Shown: in pieces, positions 10,221 through 19,480 of the stretch
How positions within the stretch are numbered: the first letter of the stretch is position 1
Layout of the letters: the number at the start of each line of letters is the position of its first letter
Origin: Exilibacterium tricleocarpae
Lineage (GTDB): Bacteria > Pseudomonadota > Gammaproteobacteria > Pseudomonadales > Cellvibrionaceae
NCBI RefSeq assembly: GCF_007004655.1
Contig: NZ_ML660096.1
Location: 215,808-279,807 of the forward strand
Direction of reading: 5' to 3'
DNA length: 64,000 nucleotides
Translations under genes and position numbers: made by a program
Notes under the pieces: model-generated
Databases searched by the model: none
What the model was told of the DNA's origin: nothing
The model's input: the letters and a program-made list of their open reading frames with translations, nothing else

Positions 10221-10558
10221 TCACCTCCGAATATGAAAGTAGTTGGCATTGGTATCTTGATTCTGCCAACCTCCGCAGCCACTTACATTGACCCTAATCT
10301 GTTGACTTGCGGCGAATGCCGCTAACAGCATAGATATTTGTTCTTTCTTATATCCGGTAAATTCAGACACACATACCAACCACTTCCACAAGGGGAGCCA
10401 TCATCTTTGTGCGCCGCCGACGTTCTAAACCTAAATGCTCCATTTGATCCTCCAAACGTTTGCATCTCGGTAACAGTACCCCAGTCAGACCATAGACCCG
10501 CAGACGCTGGTAAAGTTAAGACAAGAAATAGACCCGCAATAGATAAGTTAGCCTTCAT
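10221..10558 (-). pseudogene. Frameshifted small secreted protein, paralogue of the gene at 10770
   Basis: The frame from ATG 10558 gives a signal peptide (MKANLSIAGLFLVLTLPASA), then GLWSDWGTVTEM and CLNLPDIRKNKY, and stops at 10322. A second frame, entered near 10335, continues directly as MLLAAFAASQQIRVNVSGCGG and ends FHIRR, with stop at 10221. The neighbouring intact paralogue has FSLLLAAYAAKKTVNIFVASTC and HVRLL at the same places. Loss of one base (TATNCT to TATCT) would explain the break. A sequencing error or programmed shift cannot be excluded. Function is unknown. Confidence 0.72.
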
Positions 10559-10769
10559 AGGCTGTCCCCTTGATATCAGTTTTGGCAGAACACTCGTTTG
10601 AATGGTAAATAGGCGTCTCGATGTTCGCACTTTAACCAGCGCAGCCCTGGTCTTCGGCGGACCTGATTCCGATTATCATCCACTGATCAGCTTCCAAGCA
10701 TCATGAGGTTTCCTTTGTTTCTACCTCGGCTACCCCTTAACTCTTCGCCTGACTGACACACCCTACAAC

Positions 10770-11111
10770 TTATAATAATCTAACATGCGCCACATCTGCA
10801 TAAGACGTATTTTCCCAAACTGTCGTGCAAGTGCTGGCGACAAATATATTAACTGTCTTCTTAGCGGCATAAGCTGCAAGCAGTAAACTGAACCATGTCT
10901 TATTGGTTGCCGGGTTGAGAATAACATGTCCATTTTCATTTACCTGGCAATTGTCAGGATTTGTAAAAGATGAAAGTGTTATTATCACCGTCGTATCATT
11001 GACGGCGTAAATCCCTTCAATAGTTGCCTCGCCTGACCACCCTGCAGCAGATGCTTGATACGTAACTAGGCTTGTGGTTATTGCTAGTAAAAACCCAATT
11101 TTTCTAATCAT
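10770..11111 (-). CDS. Small secreted protein of unknown function
   Basis: 113 residues from ATG 11111. A longer reading begins at 11129, but the signal peptide MIRKIGFLLAITTSLVTYQASA fits the later ATG. The mature part begins AGWSGEATIEGIYAVNDTTVIITLSSF, holds a two-cysteine pair (NC and STC) likely to form a disulfide, and has LLLAAYAAKKTVNIFV before the second cysteine. This layout resembles a family of short exported proteins common in Vibrio and relatives whose function I do not know. It is paralogous to the broken gene at 10221-10558. Confidence 0.72.
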   Translation of the reverse strand: MIRKIGFLLAITTSLVTYQASAAGWSGEATIEGIYAVNDTTVIITLSSFTNPDNCQVNENGHVILNPATNKTWFSLLLAAYAAKKTVNIFVASTCTTVWENTSYADVAHVRLL

Positions 11112-11235
11112 AAACGTCCCTCTTAACACACTAAAAAAATGGCAATTCCATACTTAAGGCCACTGACAGTTCAAAAATTTTCCACAGACTACTTCAATCA
11201 GAATGCAGATGACAATTTTTTCTTGGGTCTAGCCA

Positions 11236-11409
11236 TTATATCTGTCTGCCTTTTCTGTACCTACTACCACTAACGTCTGTCTCTTGATCTTTTTTCGACG
11301 GGTCCTTTTTTCTGGAACTTCTCTCCTCGGCAATTAGTCTCGCCCACTGTGTCCGACCTCTCATTTTCTGAATTTCTTCGAGTGGCGCCCTGATCGTCTT
11401 CCTACTCAT
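11236..11409 (-). CDS. Short BrnA-like ORF, downstream copy
   Basis: A 57-codon frame starts by ATGA overlap with the stop of the gene at 11406-11597. It reads MSRKTIRAPLEEIQKMRG...QWARLIAEE and ends in a basic, polar tail. The opening resembles the N terminus of BrnA-type antitoxins (LEEI.KM...W.RL). It lacks the C-terminal ribbon-helix-helix DNA-binding part, so it may be a relic or a mini-antitoxin. The 4-bp overlap suggests translational coupling. Confidence that it is expressed is low. Confidence 0.4.
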   Translation of the reverse strand: MSRKTIRAPLEEIQKMRGRTQWARLIAEERSSRKKDPSKKDQETDVSGSRYRKGRQI

Positions 11410-11597
11410 TTCTTACGCTCCTTACTCCTAGCCGGTCTCATTTCTTTAACTTCCTGCTCTGTTAAATGAGGAGTATCTGGATCGGAAATTATTTGTTCAA
11501 GAATATCTACGTCGGTCGTTTCATCAAACTTCTCCTGATCAGACTCACTCTTCATTTTCTCCAACTCATCTAACGAGTATCTCTTCCTTTTAGTCAT
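11406..11597 (-). CDS. BrnA-like antitoxin, short form
   Basis: 63 residues: MTKRKRYSLDELEKMKSESD, then TDVDILEQIISDPDTPHLTEQEV, ending ARSKERKK. The order LDEL, then an acidic helix, then DPDTP matches the N-terminal, toxin-wrapping half of BrnA antitoxins. The usual C-terminal ribbon-helix-helix domain (full length about 90 residues) is missing, so it might neutralise the toxin without repressing the promoter. It follows brnT by 41 bases in the normal toxin-antitoxin order. Confidence 0.65.
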   Translation of the reverse strand: MTKRKRYSLDELEKMKSESDQEKFDETTDVDILEQIISDPDTPHLTEQEVKEMRPARSKERKK

Positions 11598-11638
11598 AGC
11601 ACACTCCGCACATGAAATGTCATAGTCTCATATTCCCT

Positions 11639-11902
11639 TCATTCCCTTTTGTCTGCCTTTCTGGCCGATATGATCCGAATCACCTCTTCCCCATCTTCAT
11701 AGGTACGCTCTGTGTAAACCACTAGTAATATCCCAAGCCTTGATTTTCCGATAGTTTGAATCCTGGTTTCACCATAATTATGGCGCAGGTCGACACGCTC
11801 TTGCCTCATTTGATCTTTCCATATTAGAGCCGCATCAATGAAGTCTATACCTCTATCCCTGAGCGTTTCCTCACGCTTATCTTCATCCCATTCGAATTGC
11901 AT
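11639..11902 (-). CDS. brnT: BrnT-family toxin (ribonuclease)
   Basis: 87 residues, the usual BrnT length. It has the family signature MQFEWDEDKREETLRDRGI, then FIDAALIWKD, GETRIQTIGKSRLGILLVVYTER, and the conserved end IRIISARKADKRE. BrnT is a RelE-like ribonuclease that blocks translation and is held inactive by BrnA. A strong AAGGAGG precedes the ATG by about nine bases. The antitoxin partner is the following short gene. As in other BrnTA modules, autoregulation would be expected, but the antitoxin here seems to lack its DNA-binding part. Confidence 0.88.
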   Translation of the reverse strand: MQFEWDEDKREETLRDRGIDFIDAALIWKDQMRQERVDLRHNYGETRIQTIGKSRLGILLVVYTERTYEDGEEVIRIISARKADKRE

Positions 11903-12319
11903 GACACCCCCTCCTTTTTATTCATTGTACTAGCAGCCAAATATAAAAAATAGCGAGCTTTATTACCACGACCAATCATAAAAATATATAAATGAAGTTC
12001 TTTCCTCTTGAAAAATCAGAGCTTAACAATTCGAGCTAGCCTCGGCGAGGCAAAGCCTGATTCTGTAGAGTAAAAAAGCCTTTCAGGAACCTGGAGATGT
12101 TTATCTGCAATTCTATTGCGAAAGTCAAGCAAATATAGGTTGAATATTTTTCAAAGACTTTTACAACAATCCTTGTCACTTAGCCGACAAGTTGCCAGGC
12201 GAACAATTAATACAGTAAAGATGGCTAAAAGAATATCGTATTGAGAAGGTCGTTTTTCACCGCTATGTGAACATCCTTCAACCCCGGATTCCACATCCAG
12301 CATAAATGACGGCAAGCCG
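11903..12319. other. AT-rich intergenic region upstream of brnT
   Basis: About 417 bases with no convincing gene. It must contain the brnT promoter on the minus strand, but no clean -10/-35 pair was identified. The small open frames here do not look like proteins. Confidence 0.5.
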
Positions 12320-13699
12320 CTAACGCACCAACCCCGGCAGCCGTTCAACAAGATACAAAGGCAGAGAGATAAGTTCGTAATCAACCTTAACCTCTTTACC
12401 GGCCTTGCGAATGCGGGTACTGATGGTTTGTACTGAGTGTAAGCCCGTATCAAATCGAACGGCCAAAGGGACCTGTCTTTCGCCCACAAACTGGTGCAGG
12501 GATTTCAAGCTGCCTGTGGCTCCTGCTTTAATTTCAATCGGGACGATCTGCCCGTTTAATCCCAGCACATAATCAACTTCGGCATTAGAGGAACGCCCCT
12601 CTCTAAGCCAATATGTGAGTTCTCTATTGGGAGCGCTCGAGAGAATATCTTGAAGATGTTGACCGATAAATTGCTCTGCGATAGCTCCCTCGTTGACAAG
12701 TTGGGCATCTTTCATTTGTGAAACGGTATTCCAGTCAAGGCCACACGTCGCATTCATCAAGCCCACATCCAGAAACAACAGCTTATAGCTCTTCTCCTCT
12801 AAATCTGCCTGCAGTGGCAGGCCGCTACAATGGCTGTGTATTACTTTGGACAGAACGCGAGCCATGCACAAAAGTTCGATATCTTTTTTAATGGTGGCAC
12901 TTTTGTCTTGGCTCGAAAACTGAGCATATTTCACTTTTTTACCGACATTGCGCGCGGCAAAGTTAAATACCTGATGAATTCGGGACAAGTTTCTTGACCC
13001 CATATATTTTGGAAAATCCTCTCGATAAGTCTCAATAATGGAATTGTGAACCTCGCTGACTTCCTTCAGGCGTTTAGACGTTACGTAGGTTTTAACCGCT
13101 TCGGGCATACCGCCAACGAAAAAATAGGTTCGCAGCAGCTCCAACAGCCTGGTATGAAAGATCGGATTTACAGTGTCGCCGATATTAAAATTCTGAATGA
13201 TCGAGGCGAGCTTGGTTTCATCCAGGGCATCGAGAAATTCAGTGAATGTCATCGGTCCCATATGCAGATATTCCACCCTTCCCACGGGCATGGAAAATTG
13301 ATGGCCCGACAGGGCAAACTCAAGTAGAGAACCCGCTGCCAGAACTGGCAATTGACGCATATCCTCATAAAAATACCGCAATGCGGGAATAGCTTCGGGA
13401 ACGGCCTGGATTTCATCAAAGAACAGAAGGGACTGCTCAGTCAATGCACCTGTGTGGGGCAGCGCATCCAGCAGATTCAGCAGGTGTTGCGGGTCATTGT
13501 GGCTAAAGGCCTGCGCCAGGTCTGCCTGCATGGGCCCCAATCGCTCTTAATTAACCTCTACCAGAGGCCGATTAAAGTGTTCGGAAAACAGCTTCACCAA
13601 GGTGGACTTGCCCACCTGACGGGCCCCTCTGAGGATAATGGGCTTACGTGTAGCCTTTTTTAGCCAGTTTTCTATATAAATCAAATGCTTATGTTTCAA
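12320..13699 (-). pseudogene. DUF4143/AAA_14-type ATPase gene interrupted by a stop codon
   Basis: The reconstructed frame runs from a TTG at 13699 (LKHKHLIYIENWLKKATRKP) through Walker A GARQVGKSTL to LVEVN. An in-frame TAA at 13547-13549 then precedes ERLGPMQADLAQAF. The remaining 406 codons are intact: Walker B LLFFDEIQ, LAAGSLLEFAL, a middle domain with YFFVGGMPEAV, and the C-terminal nuclease-like part AEVDYVLG...IPIEIKAG. Such proteins are orphan archaeal/bacterial ATPases of unclear role, often near toxin-antitoxin genes. A downstream ATG (13540) could give a protein without Walker A, probably inactive. One nonsense mutation, or a read error, would account for it. Confidence 0.78.
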
Positions 13700-13856
13700 T
13701 CCAAACTCCAGAACTGGTTATTTTCTGTAATATTATTGAGGGTTGTACTTTTTTACAGGTCAAATACCAACCTGACAGGTCTAAAATATGGGTGTGTTTT
13801 AGACCTCCAGTAGAGTTGAATACACAATCTCCAGGGGTATCCACAACAGGGAGATA

Positions 13857-13991
13857 GAGGAAAGGGGTGAGGAAAGGGGTCCGAGGAAAGGGGTCGTAGT
13901 GCTTACATTCTAGCCAGTGCGGTCTTGCCTGCCGAGAGGTTTGATACCAGGTCTCGTTAGCTGATCAATTCCCATGCACTACGACCCCTTC
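13857..13991. repeat. Direct and inverted repeats around gaggaaaggggt
   Basis: Three direct copies of gaggaaaggggt occupy 13857-13868, 13869-13880 and 13883-13894. The last runs into aaggggtcgtagtgc, which is repeated in inverse orientation as gcactacgacccctt ending at 13990. The unit spans about 135 bases just before the nuclease gene's 3' end. It resembles REP-type or miniature inverted-repeat debris. No transposase is nearby. Confidence 0.7.
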
Positions 13992-14058
13992 GAAAGTCAT
14001 GCGCCGGCGGGGCAGTGAAACCACTACCCCGCGACTATCGAAAAGGCTCTCTAGCCCC

Positions 14059-17000
14059 TTAATGGTAAGGGTACCACCAGCGCCTCTTCTTAGACTTGAT
14101 ATACAACCGCAGCCAACGGCGCAAATCCTTTCGATCGATAACACCGTCCCGGTTCACATCACTCGGGTCGTTGTCACCGTCGGCCGCCTTGTGCAAACGG
14201 GAGACCAGGATGCGCAGGTCCCTGATGGAAAGACGGCCGTCACCATTGATATCGCCCGCCCTATGGCTGAGGTCGAGCAACAGCACAATCGGATCGTGGT
14301 CCGACGCCCGATAAGGCCCGGCACTGTATAGATCCACCGCCTGTAGCGGCGACTTGTCCTCCAGGTTGTAATCGAGCGCGCGTGGCTCATCGGCATTGAT
14401 CAACCACTCGGTAAGGTCCACCACCTGGCCGCCCATAGCCGGGTTGGCAAGCGCATAATCGAGATAGCCCGACTGGCCTCGGAATACAAAAGAGTGAGCC
14501 GCGGGCCCCACAAACTGCGCCACCAGGTCAGCATAACCGGCCGCCGCTAACGCCTGAATCGGGTCTTCCTTAGCGTAGGCATTGATATCCCCGATAATCA
14601 GAAAGTCGCTGTCGTTGCTGTTGGTGGGATCGGTCGCCACCCACCGGGCCAGTGCCCCGGCTGCCGAGGTACGGGTCAGGTTACAGTTGCCCTGGCCGTC
14701 GCCGATATCGGGATCACCGATATTGTCACAAGGGGTTCCCTTGGACTTCAAGTGTGTCACCGCAACAGTGAACACACCCTGGCTGGCAAAACTGCGAAAC
14801 GTCTGCGCCAGCACCGGCCGGTTGCGGGTGTCGATAAAATCCGGGTCCACCGAAGCGTCGAGAATGGCGGCGGCATTCACCAGTTCGACCACCTGCGGGC
14901 GGTAGATAAAACCGACGGCAATCTGATCGGTACCAATGACGTTAACACCGGGGTCGACCAGGGCGTAGTCGGCACCCGCGGCATTGAGACCATTGACCAG
15001 GTCCTGAATCGCGCTATCGCTGCCGTAACCGTCGTTCTCGATTTCCACCAGGCCGATAATATCCGCATCCAGCGCCAGAATGGCACTGATGGTCTTGGCC
15101 CGCTGGCGTTCAAACTCCAACAGTGAATCGGCACCGCGCGAAGTCGGAAAACCGCCGCCTTGACCATCACCGTTAAAGTAGTTGAGCACATTGAGCGAGG
15201 CGACCCGCACATCTCCCTGCCCAACCAACTCCGGCGCCGCCGTGCGCGGGTTGGTGGGAATAAACACCGGCGTCTCGGTAGGCTGCAACCGGTACTCGCC
15301 GAAACTGAAATTCAGCACGCCGGTCAGCGGCGCTACACTGTCGCCGACGCGCAGGGTATTGTCCGCGGTCAGTCTCGGCGCCGGGTAGGGAATAGTCGCC
15401 GGATTTCCCGCGGTGCTGCCGTCGTCCAGAAACAGGCGGTTGAGATTGTTGGCCGCCAGCACCGCCAGGGCATCGGCGCCGGGCGTCGCCACCTGGGTCG
15501 GCTGCAGCAACCGGCTGTCGGCGGACAGCAACACTGAACCGAAACTCCCGAGGTTGAAGTTTTCGGAGATCACCAGCGTTTGCGACGTGGTCACCGCCAT
15601 ACCTTCGAAGCGCTCAAGTTCACCGGGAACAGTTTGCGGCAATGCTACCACAGCTGCCTCGAAACTCGCACCGCTGCCGCACACGGTAACGCCGGACAGG
15701 TTATCGAGCCGCGTCATACCGAAAAATTCCCTGACCGAGCCACCCACGCGCACAATATCACCCACATTGACGGCGACCGCACCGCTGCCGTCGAACACAA
15801 AAATGCCCTCGGAGGTCTGCGGGTCGCCGTCCTGGTCCGCCTGTTCCTCCTGCACGAAAAAGCCCTCAAGTGCATCCTCTCCCTGGAAGTCACCAACCAC
15901 CACCCCCTCGATAATCTGGCTGCTGCCAACCAGGGGACTGACCGCACCCGCGCCTTGAATAGCATGGATGGCAGTGGCCGGATCACCGCACTGCCCGATC
16001 ACCACCGGACTGCACCGGTTGGGCGCACCGGGGGTTGCCAGTTCCTGGATATAGGTGTCGGTGTTGCGCGGTCCGCCGCTGCCGTTCTCACAGCGCTGGT
16101 TGGAATGGCTGGTGACGTTACCGGCTCCAGCCTCGTTGACCTGCGCCTGCCCGGGGTTGAGCAGGACCAGCAAATCGCTGTCGTCGGCATCATTGGTGTC
16201 GTAGACCAGCGCGTCCACCAGGCCGGCGGTGGTCACCGGCGTGCCATTGGGAAAGTCGGCGGCCGCGGCCCGGTACAGCGCCACCGCGTCGGCACCGTTT
16301 TGCAAACCGTCATTGGGGAAAACCAGATCGACGCTGGCCACCGCACTGTTGCCCGCGACGAAGTAGCCGTTGCTGTCGGTCTGACGACCGCTGAGATCGA
16401 GGGTTCGATAACTGGCGTCGCCGTTGCCGTTGAAAAACACCAATACCAGGCCGTCGAGGCTGGTATTGCCGGCGCCGCCGTCAAACAGCTCCACAAATTC
16501 CAACATATCCCTGTCCGGCGTATCGGCATCGACTTCGTTAATCAGCACATCGCCGCCGGGTGGCGGGCCATCGCCGGCGCGGCCCAAATCGTCAAAGGTG
16601 TCTTGCGGAAAACCATCCCATTCCAGAGCCGGCTCAAAGGGATCGTTGGGATCGGTATCGCCGCCGTCCACCGAGGCCGCCCGGCGCAGGGTGTTGTTTT
16701 GGGTGCTGGCGTCGCCGCTGCCCCACTGGGAGCCGGGATCAAAACCGACCTGGCCGATGGCGTCTATCACCGCGCCGCCGAACAGCAGCACCACCGCATC
16801 GTCGCCGTTAAACCAGCCGGCGCCGTTGGTCTGATCGGCTTCGGCCAGTATTTCCGGGCCGGCATTACTCTGGGCGACCACATGCACCTCGCCGTCGGCG
16901 ACGTTACCAACCAGGGGGATGGTCAGACCGGGATTGGCATTGCCGTTGAAATACATTTGTATTTCATAGCCGCCGAGGTCGATTGTGGCGCCGGTGTCGT

Positions 17001-17130
17001 TGAAAATTTCCAGCGCTTTGTTATTGCTCGACCCCTCTATATATTCAGAGAAAAACAAATCGGTGGCCGACCAGGCAGCCGCCGGCAATACGGCGACGAC
17101 CGCGGCAACGGACGATAGCAGACGCTTCAT
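14059..17130 (-). CDS. Secreted ExeM/NucH-type endonuclease with dockerin-like C terminus
   Basis: 1023 residues from ATG 17130; an upstream in-frame extension lacks a signal. A signal peptide (MKRLLSSVAAVVAVLPAAAWSA) leads to a lamin-tail domain (FFSEYIEGSSNNKALEIFN), then a second one (LINEVDADTPDRDMLEFVEL). An OB-fold-like region follows, then an endonuclease/exonuclease/phosphatase domain with RVASLNVLNYF, GLVEIENDG, THLKSKG, IIGDINAYAKED and the catalytic YRASDHDPIVLL. The family are extracellular DNases that help use DNA as phosphorus source or remodel biofilm. The last 70 residues carry two calcium-loop repeats (GDINGDGRLSIRDL, SDVNRDGVIDRKDL), dockerin-like, and then a basic tail KKRRWW. 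It is likely a single-gene unit. Confidence 0.9.
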   Translation of the reverse strand: MKRLLSSVAAVVAVLPAAAWSATDLFFSEYIEGSSNNKALEIFNDTGATIDLGGYEIQMYFNGNANPGLTIPLVGNVADGEVHVVAQSNAGPEILAEADQTNGAGWFNGDDAVVLLFGGAVIDAIGQVGFDPGSQWGSGDASTQNNTLRRAASVDGGDTDPNDPFEPALEWDGFPQDTFDDLGRAGDGPPPGGDVLINEVDADTPDRDMLEFVELFDGGAGNTSLDGLVLVFFNGNGDASYRTLDLSGRQTDSNGYFVAGNSAVASVDLVFPNDGLQNGADAVALYRAAAADFPNGTPVTTAGLVDALVYDTNDADDSDLLVLLNPGQAQVNEAGAGNVTSHSNQRCENGSGGPRNTDTYIQELATPGAPNRCSPVVIGQCGDPATAIHAIQGAGAVSPLVGSSQIIEGVVVGDFQGEDALEGFFVQEEQADQDGDPQTSEGIFVFDGSGAVAVNVGDIVRVGGSVREFFGMTRLDNLSGVTVCGSGASFEAAVVALPQTVPGELERFEGMAVTTSQTLVISENFNLGSFGSVLLSADSRLLQPTQVATPGADALAVLAANNLNRLFLDDGSTAGNPATIPYPAPRLTADNTLRVGDSVAPLTGVLNFSFGEYRLQPTETPVFIPTNPRTAAPELVGQGDVRVASLNVLNYFNGDGQGGGFPTSRGADSLLEFERQRAKTISAILALDADIIGLVEIENDGYGSDSAIQDLVNGLNAAGADYALVDPGVNVIGTDQIAVGFIYRPQVVELVNAAAILDASVDPDFIDTRNRPVLAQTFRSFASQGVFTVAVTHLKSKGTPCDNIGDPDIGDGQGNCNLTRTSAAGALARWVATDPTNSNDSDFLIIGDINAYAKEDPIQALAAAGYADLVAQFVGPAAHSFVFRGQSGYLDYALANPAMGGQVVDLTEWLINADEPRALDYNLEDKSPLQAVDLYSAGPYRASDHDPIVLLLDLSHRAGDINGDGRLSIRDLRILVSRLHKAADGDNDPSDVNRDGVIDRKDLRRWLRLYIKSKKRRWWYPYH

Positions 17131-17655
17131 TTGGATAGTCCCTATATTTAGATTGTGGCTTTGCTGAGTTAAACCCCGGGACTCTACTCGATCGGTATGA
17201 ACGAAAAATGTGATTTCGGTGACGGTGCGGTTACAGTTGCGCCGGTTACTCACACTCGGGGCGTGCTGCCGGCGGCCCTGCCCGAATTGCAGCGGTATCC
17301 GGCGCCAGCCGAAATGGCGCGGAATGATTTGCGGGCTTCCGTCTGCCCGGCTCGGTGCGTTGCACCGGTGTCTTTTATATAACGCGCCTGCCGGCGGCGC
17401 AAGCGGGGTGGCTGTACTTGGGGTTGGAATGGACAAACTACTATCGCCAGCGCGATCGCTGCGAAAATGCGCGACACCGCCCAACCGATAACACGCCTGC
17501 TGGGTATATTGAACCAGACTGTCACCGTGCTCACACCCTCACGGAAGCGGCTGGTTGAGTGCTCACATCAACGCGCAGATACCACAACCCTCACCGGGCT
17601 AGGTGGGGCCGATCAGTGGCCCCTACTTTTTAAGAAATAAAAGAGCGACAAAAAA
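17131..17655. other. Intergenic region upstream of the nuclease gene
   Basis: 525 bases between the start of the nuclease gene and the end of the SDR gene. The small open frames on both strands are not protein-like. The nuclease promoter should lie here, but no clear -10/-35 pair or operator was found. Confidence 0.5.
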
Positions 17656-18402
17656 CTAAAACTGCGTCATCCCCCCATCGACCACAAACTCCGCACCGGT
17701 GACATAAGATGCATCACTGGACAACAAAAACGCAGCGACAGCAGCCACTTCTTCCGGGCGACCAAAACGACCCAAAGGCACCTGGGCCTCAATGGCTTTG
17801 CCAAACTCCGCGATAGTGGCCTGGTCGAGCCCGGTCCGATCGAAAAAGTTGGTGCCAATGGGGCCCGGACTGACAGCATTTACCCGTACGCCCCGCGGCG
17901 CCAACTCTCGCGCCAGGGATCGGGTCAGGGTGCGCACCGCGCCTTTGGTAGAGGAGTAAATGGCCATATTCTGGGGCGCACTGTGGCGCGCCACCGAGGT
18001 GTTTAATACCACCGCGGCATCAGCCTTCAGCAATGGCGTCAATGCCTGCACCTGCAGTAAGGGCCCGCGCACATTGACATGGTATTGGGCGTCAAACTCC
18101 TCAGCGGTGTATTCACCCAGCGGTTGCATTCTGCCGAACCCGGCATTGAGGAAAGCACCGTCTAAGCTGCCCGCCCGCTTCTCGACTTCTCGAGCCAGTT
18201 CCACTGCAGCCTCTGGCAAGCCGGCATCATTGCTAATCGCCGCGGCGCCCTCGATACTGCGCTCGACCTCTGCGAGGCGCTCGGGATTGGTGCCGGTAAC
18301 TATGACATTGGCGCCTTCCTCGACAAGTCGGTGCACGGTGGCCAGGCCAATACCGCTGGTACCGCCGGTGACTAACAATGTTTGGTTTTCAAAGCGTTTC
18401 AT
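17656..18402 (-). CDS. SDR-family oxidoreductase
   Basis: 248 residues, a classical short-chain dehydrogenase/reductase. The cofactor motif TGGTSGIGLATV is at 12-23, NAGFGR near 90, the catalytic serine in LNTSVARHS, and YSSTKGA gives the Tyr-x-x-x-Lys pair. The C-terminal FLLSSDASYVTGAEFVVDGG is typical. The residue after the first strand (TGTNPERL) hints at NADP preference, which is inference. It is divergent from the LysR-type gene at 18551 with 148 bases between, the classic arrangement of a regulator and its target. The substrate is unknown. Confidence 0.9.
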   Translation of the reverse strand: MKRFENQTLLVTGGTSGIGLATVHRLVEEGANVIVTGTNPERLAEVERSIEGAAAISNDAGLPEAAVELAREVEKRAGSLDGAFLNAGFGRMQPLGEYTAEEFDAQYHVNVRGPLLQVQALTPLLKADAAVVLNTSVARHSAPQNMAIYSSTKGAVRTLTRSLARELAPRGVRVNAVSPGPIGTNFFDRTGLDQATIAEFGKAIEAQVPLGRFGRPEEVAAVAAFLLSSDASYVTGAEFVVDGGMTQF

Positions 18403-18473
18403 AATTGCGATCTCCAGGATTGTTTAACGGTGACGGGGTCTCCCGCCAACCACCTTGGCCAGCATATTATTGG

Positions 18474-18502
18474 TTGACACAATGAGAATAAACAGTGATA
18501 TT
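18474..18502 (+). promoter_or_regulatory. Candidate sigma-70 promoter for the LysR-type gene
   Basis: TTGACA at 18474-18479, 17 bases, then gatatt at 18497-18502. It lies about 50 bases before the regulator start, in the SDR/LysR intergenic region. AT-rich inverted stretches nearby (ttattaatctaattattag) could be the regulator's binding site. Confidence 0.45.
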
Positions 18503-18550
18503 TTCAATTTATTAATCTAATTATTAGAACAACCAGAATAGGATTAACTG

Positions 18551-19480
18551 ATGAATCGTTTTGATGCCATGGAAGTTTATGTGGCGGTGGTGGAAGCCGG
18601 CAGTCTCAGCGCCGCCGCCGAGCGCCTCAACCTGGCAAAGTCGGCCGTCAGCCGGCGCATCGCCGAACTCGAAAACCACCTGGGCGTGCAACTGCTGACC
18701 CGCACCACCCGCCGGCAGACCCTGACGGATACCGGCCGGGCTTACTATCAGCAGTGCCTGCGCATTCTCAACGATGTCGCCGAACTGGAGTCGTCTATTG
18801 CCAGCCAGACTTCCGCCCTCAAGGGTCGGTTGCGCATCGCCGCCCCGTTGACGTTTGGTGTCTATCACCTGACCCAGGCCATCAACGAGTTTATTGCCAG
18901 GCACCCGGCGATCGAGTTCGACCTGGATTTCAATGACCGGCTGATTGATCTGGTGCACGAGGGCTTCGACGTATCGCTGCGCATCGGCAGTTTGGAAAAT
19001 TCGTCGATGATCGCCCGCCGCCTGGCAGCGATTCACCATGTGGTCTGCGCAAGCCCCAACTATCTAAAGACCCGGGGCAGGCCGCAACACCCGGATGAGC
19101 TGCGCGGGCACCGGGTTATCCACTACAGCAACCTGCCGGACAGTTCCTGGCACTACCGCCACGGCGACGGCACCCAGGGCACGGCTGCAGTGCCGGCAAA
19201 AATTCTCGCCAACAACGGCGATTTTATTCGCTGCGCCGCCGTCGCCGGTCACGGCATCACTATGTTACCCACGTTTATCGTGCATGAGTCCATCCGCAGC
19301 GGCGCCCTGGTGCCGCTGTTGACCGAATACCGGTGGCGGGGCGTAAACGCTTATGCGATCTATCCACCGACACGGCATTTGTCCCTGCGCGTCAGGGCGT
19401 TTATCGACTTTCTGGCGGAGAGGTTCAGCGGCACGCCGAGTTGGGACCGGGACTTGCCGGGGCTGGCGTTTGAGGTATAA
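18551..19480 (+). CDS. LysR-family transcriptional regulator
   Basis: 309 residues. The N-terminal winged helix-turn-helix is clear: MEVYVAVVEAGSLSAAAERLNLAKSAVSRRIAELE, LLTRTTRRQTLT. A LysR substrate-binding domain follows from about residue 90 (GRLRIAAPLTFGVYHL, PAIEFDLDFNDRLIDL). The sequence resembles the large Pseudomonas/Burkholderia group that controls a divergent oxidoreductase, matching the SDR gene opposite. It is cytoplasmic and likely binds a small ligand and represses itself. Regulation of the SDR gene is inferred from the divergent arrangement. Confidence 0.9.
   Translation: MNRFDAMEVYVAVVEAGSLSAAAERLNLAKSAVSRRIAELENHLGVQLLTRTTRRQTLTDTGRAYYQQCLRILNDVAELESSIASQTSALKGRLRIAAPLTFGVYHLTQAINEFIARHPAIEFDLDFNDRLIDLVHEGFDVSLRIGSLENSSMIARRLAAIHHVVCASPNYLKTRGRPQHPDELRGHRVIHYSNLPDSSWHYRHGDGTQGTAAVPAKILANNGDFIRCAAVAGHGITMLPTFIVHESIRSGALVPLLTEYRWRGVNAYAIYPPTRHLSLRVRAFIDFLAERFSGTPSWDRDLPGLAFEV

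Noticed and set aside
15580..17118. 512-codon frame opposite the nuclease gene
   Set aside because: Antisense of the lamin-tail region, low-complexity composition, no domain.
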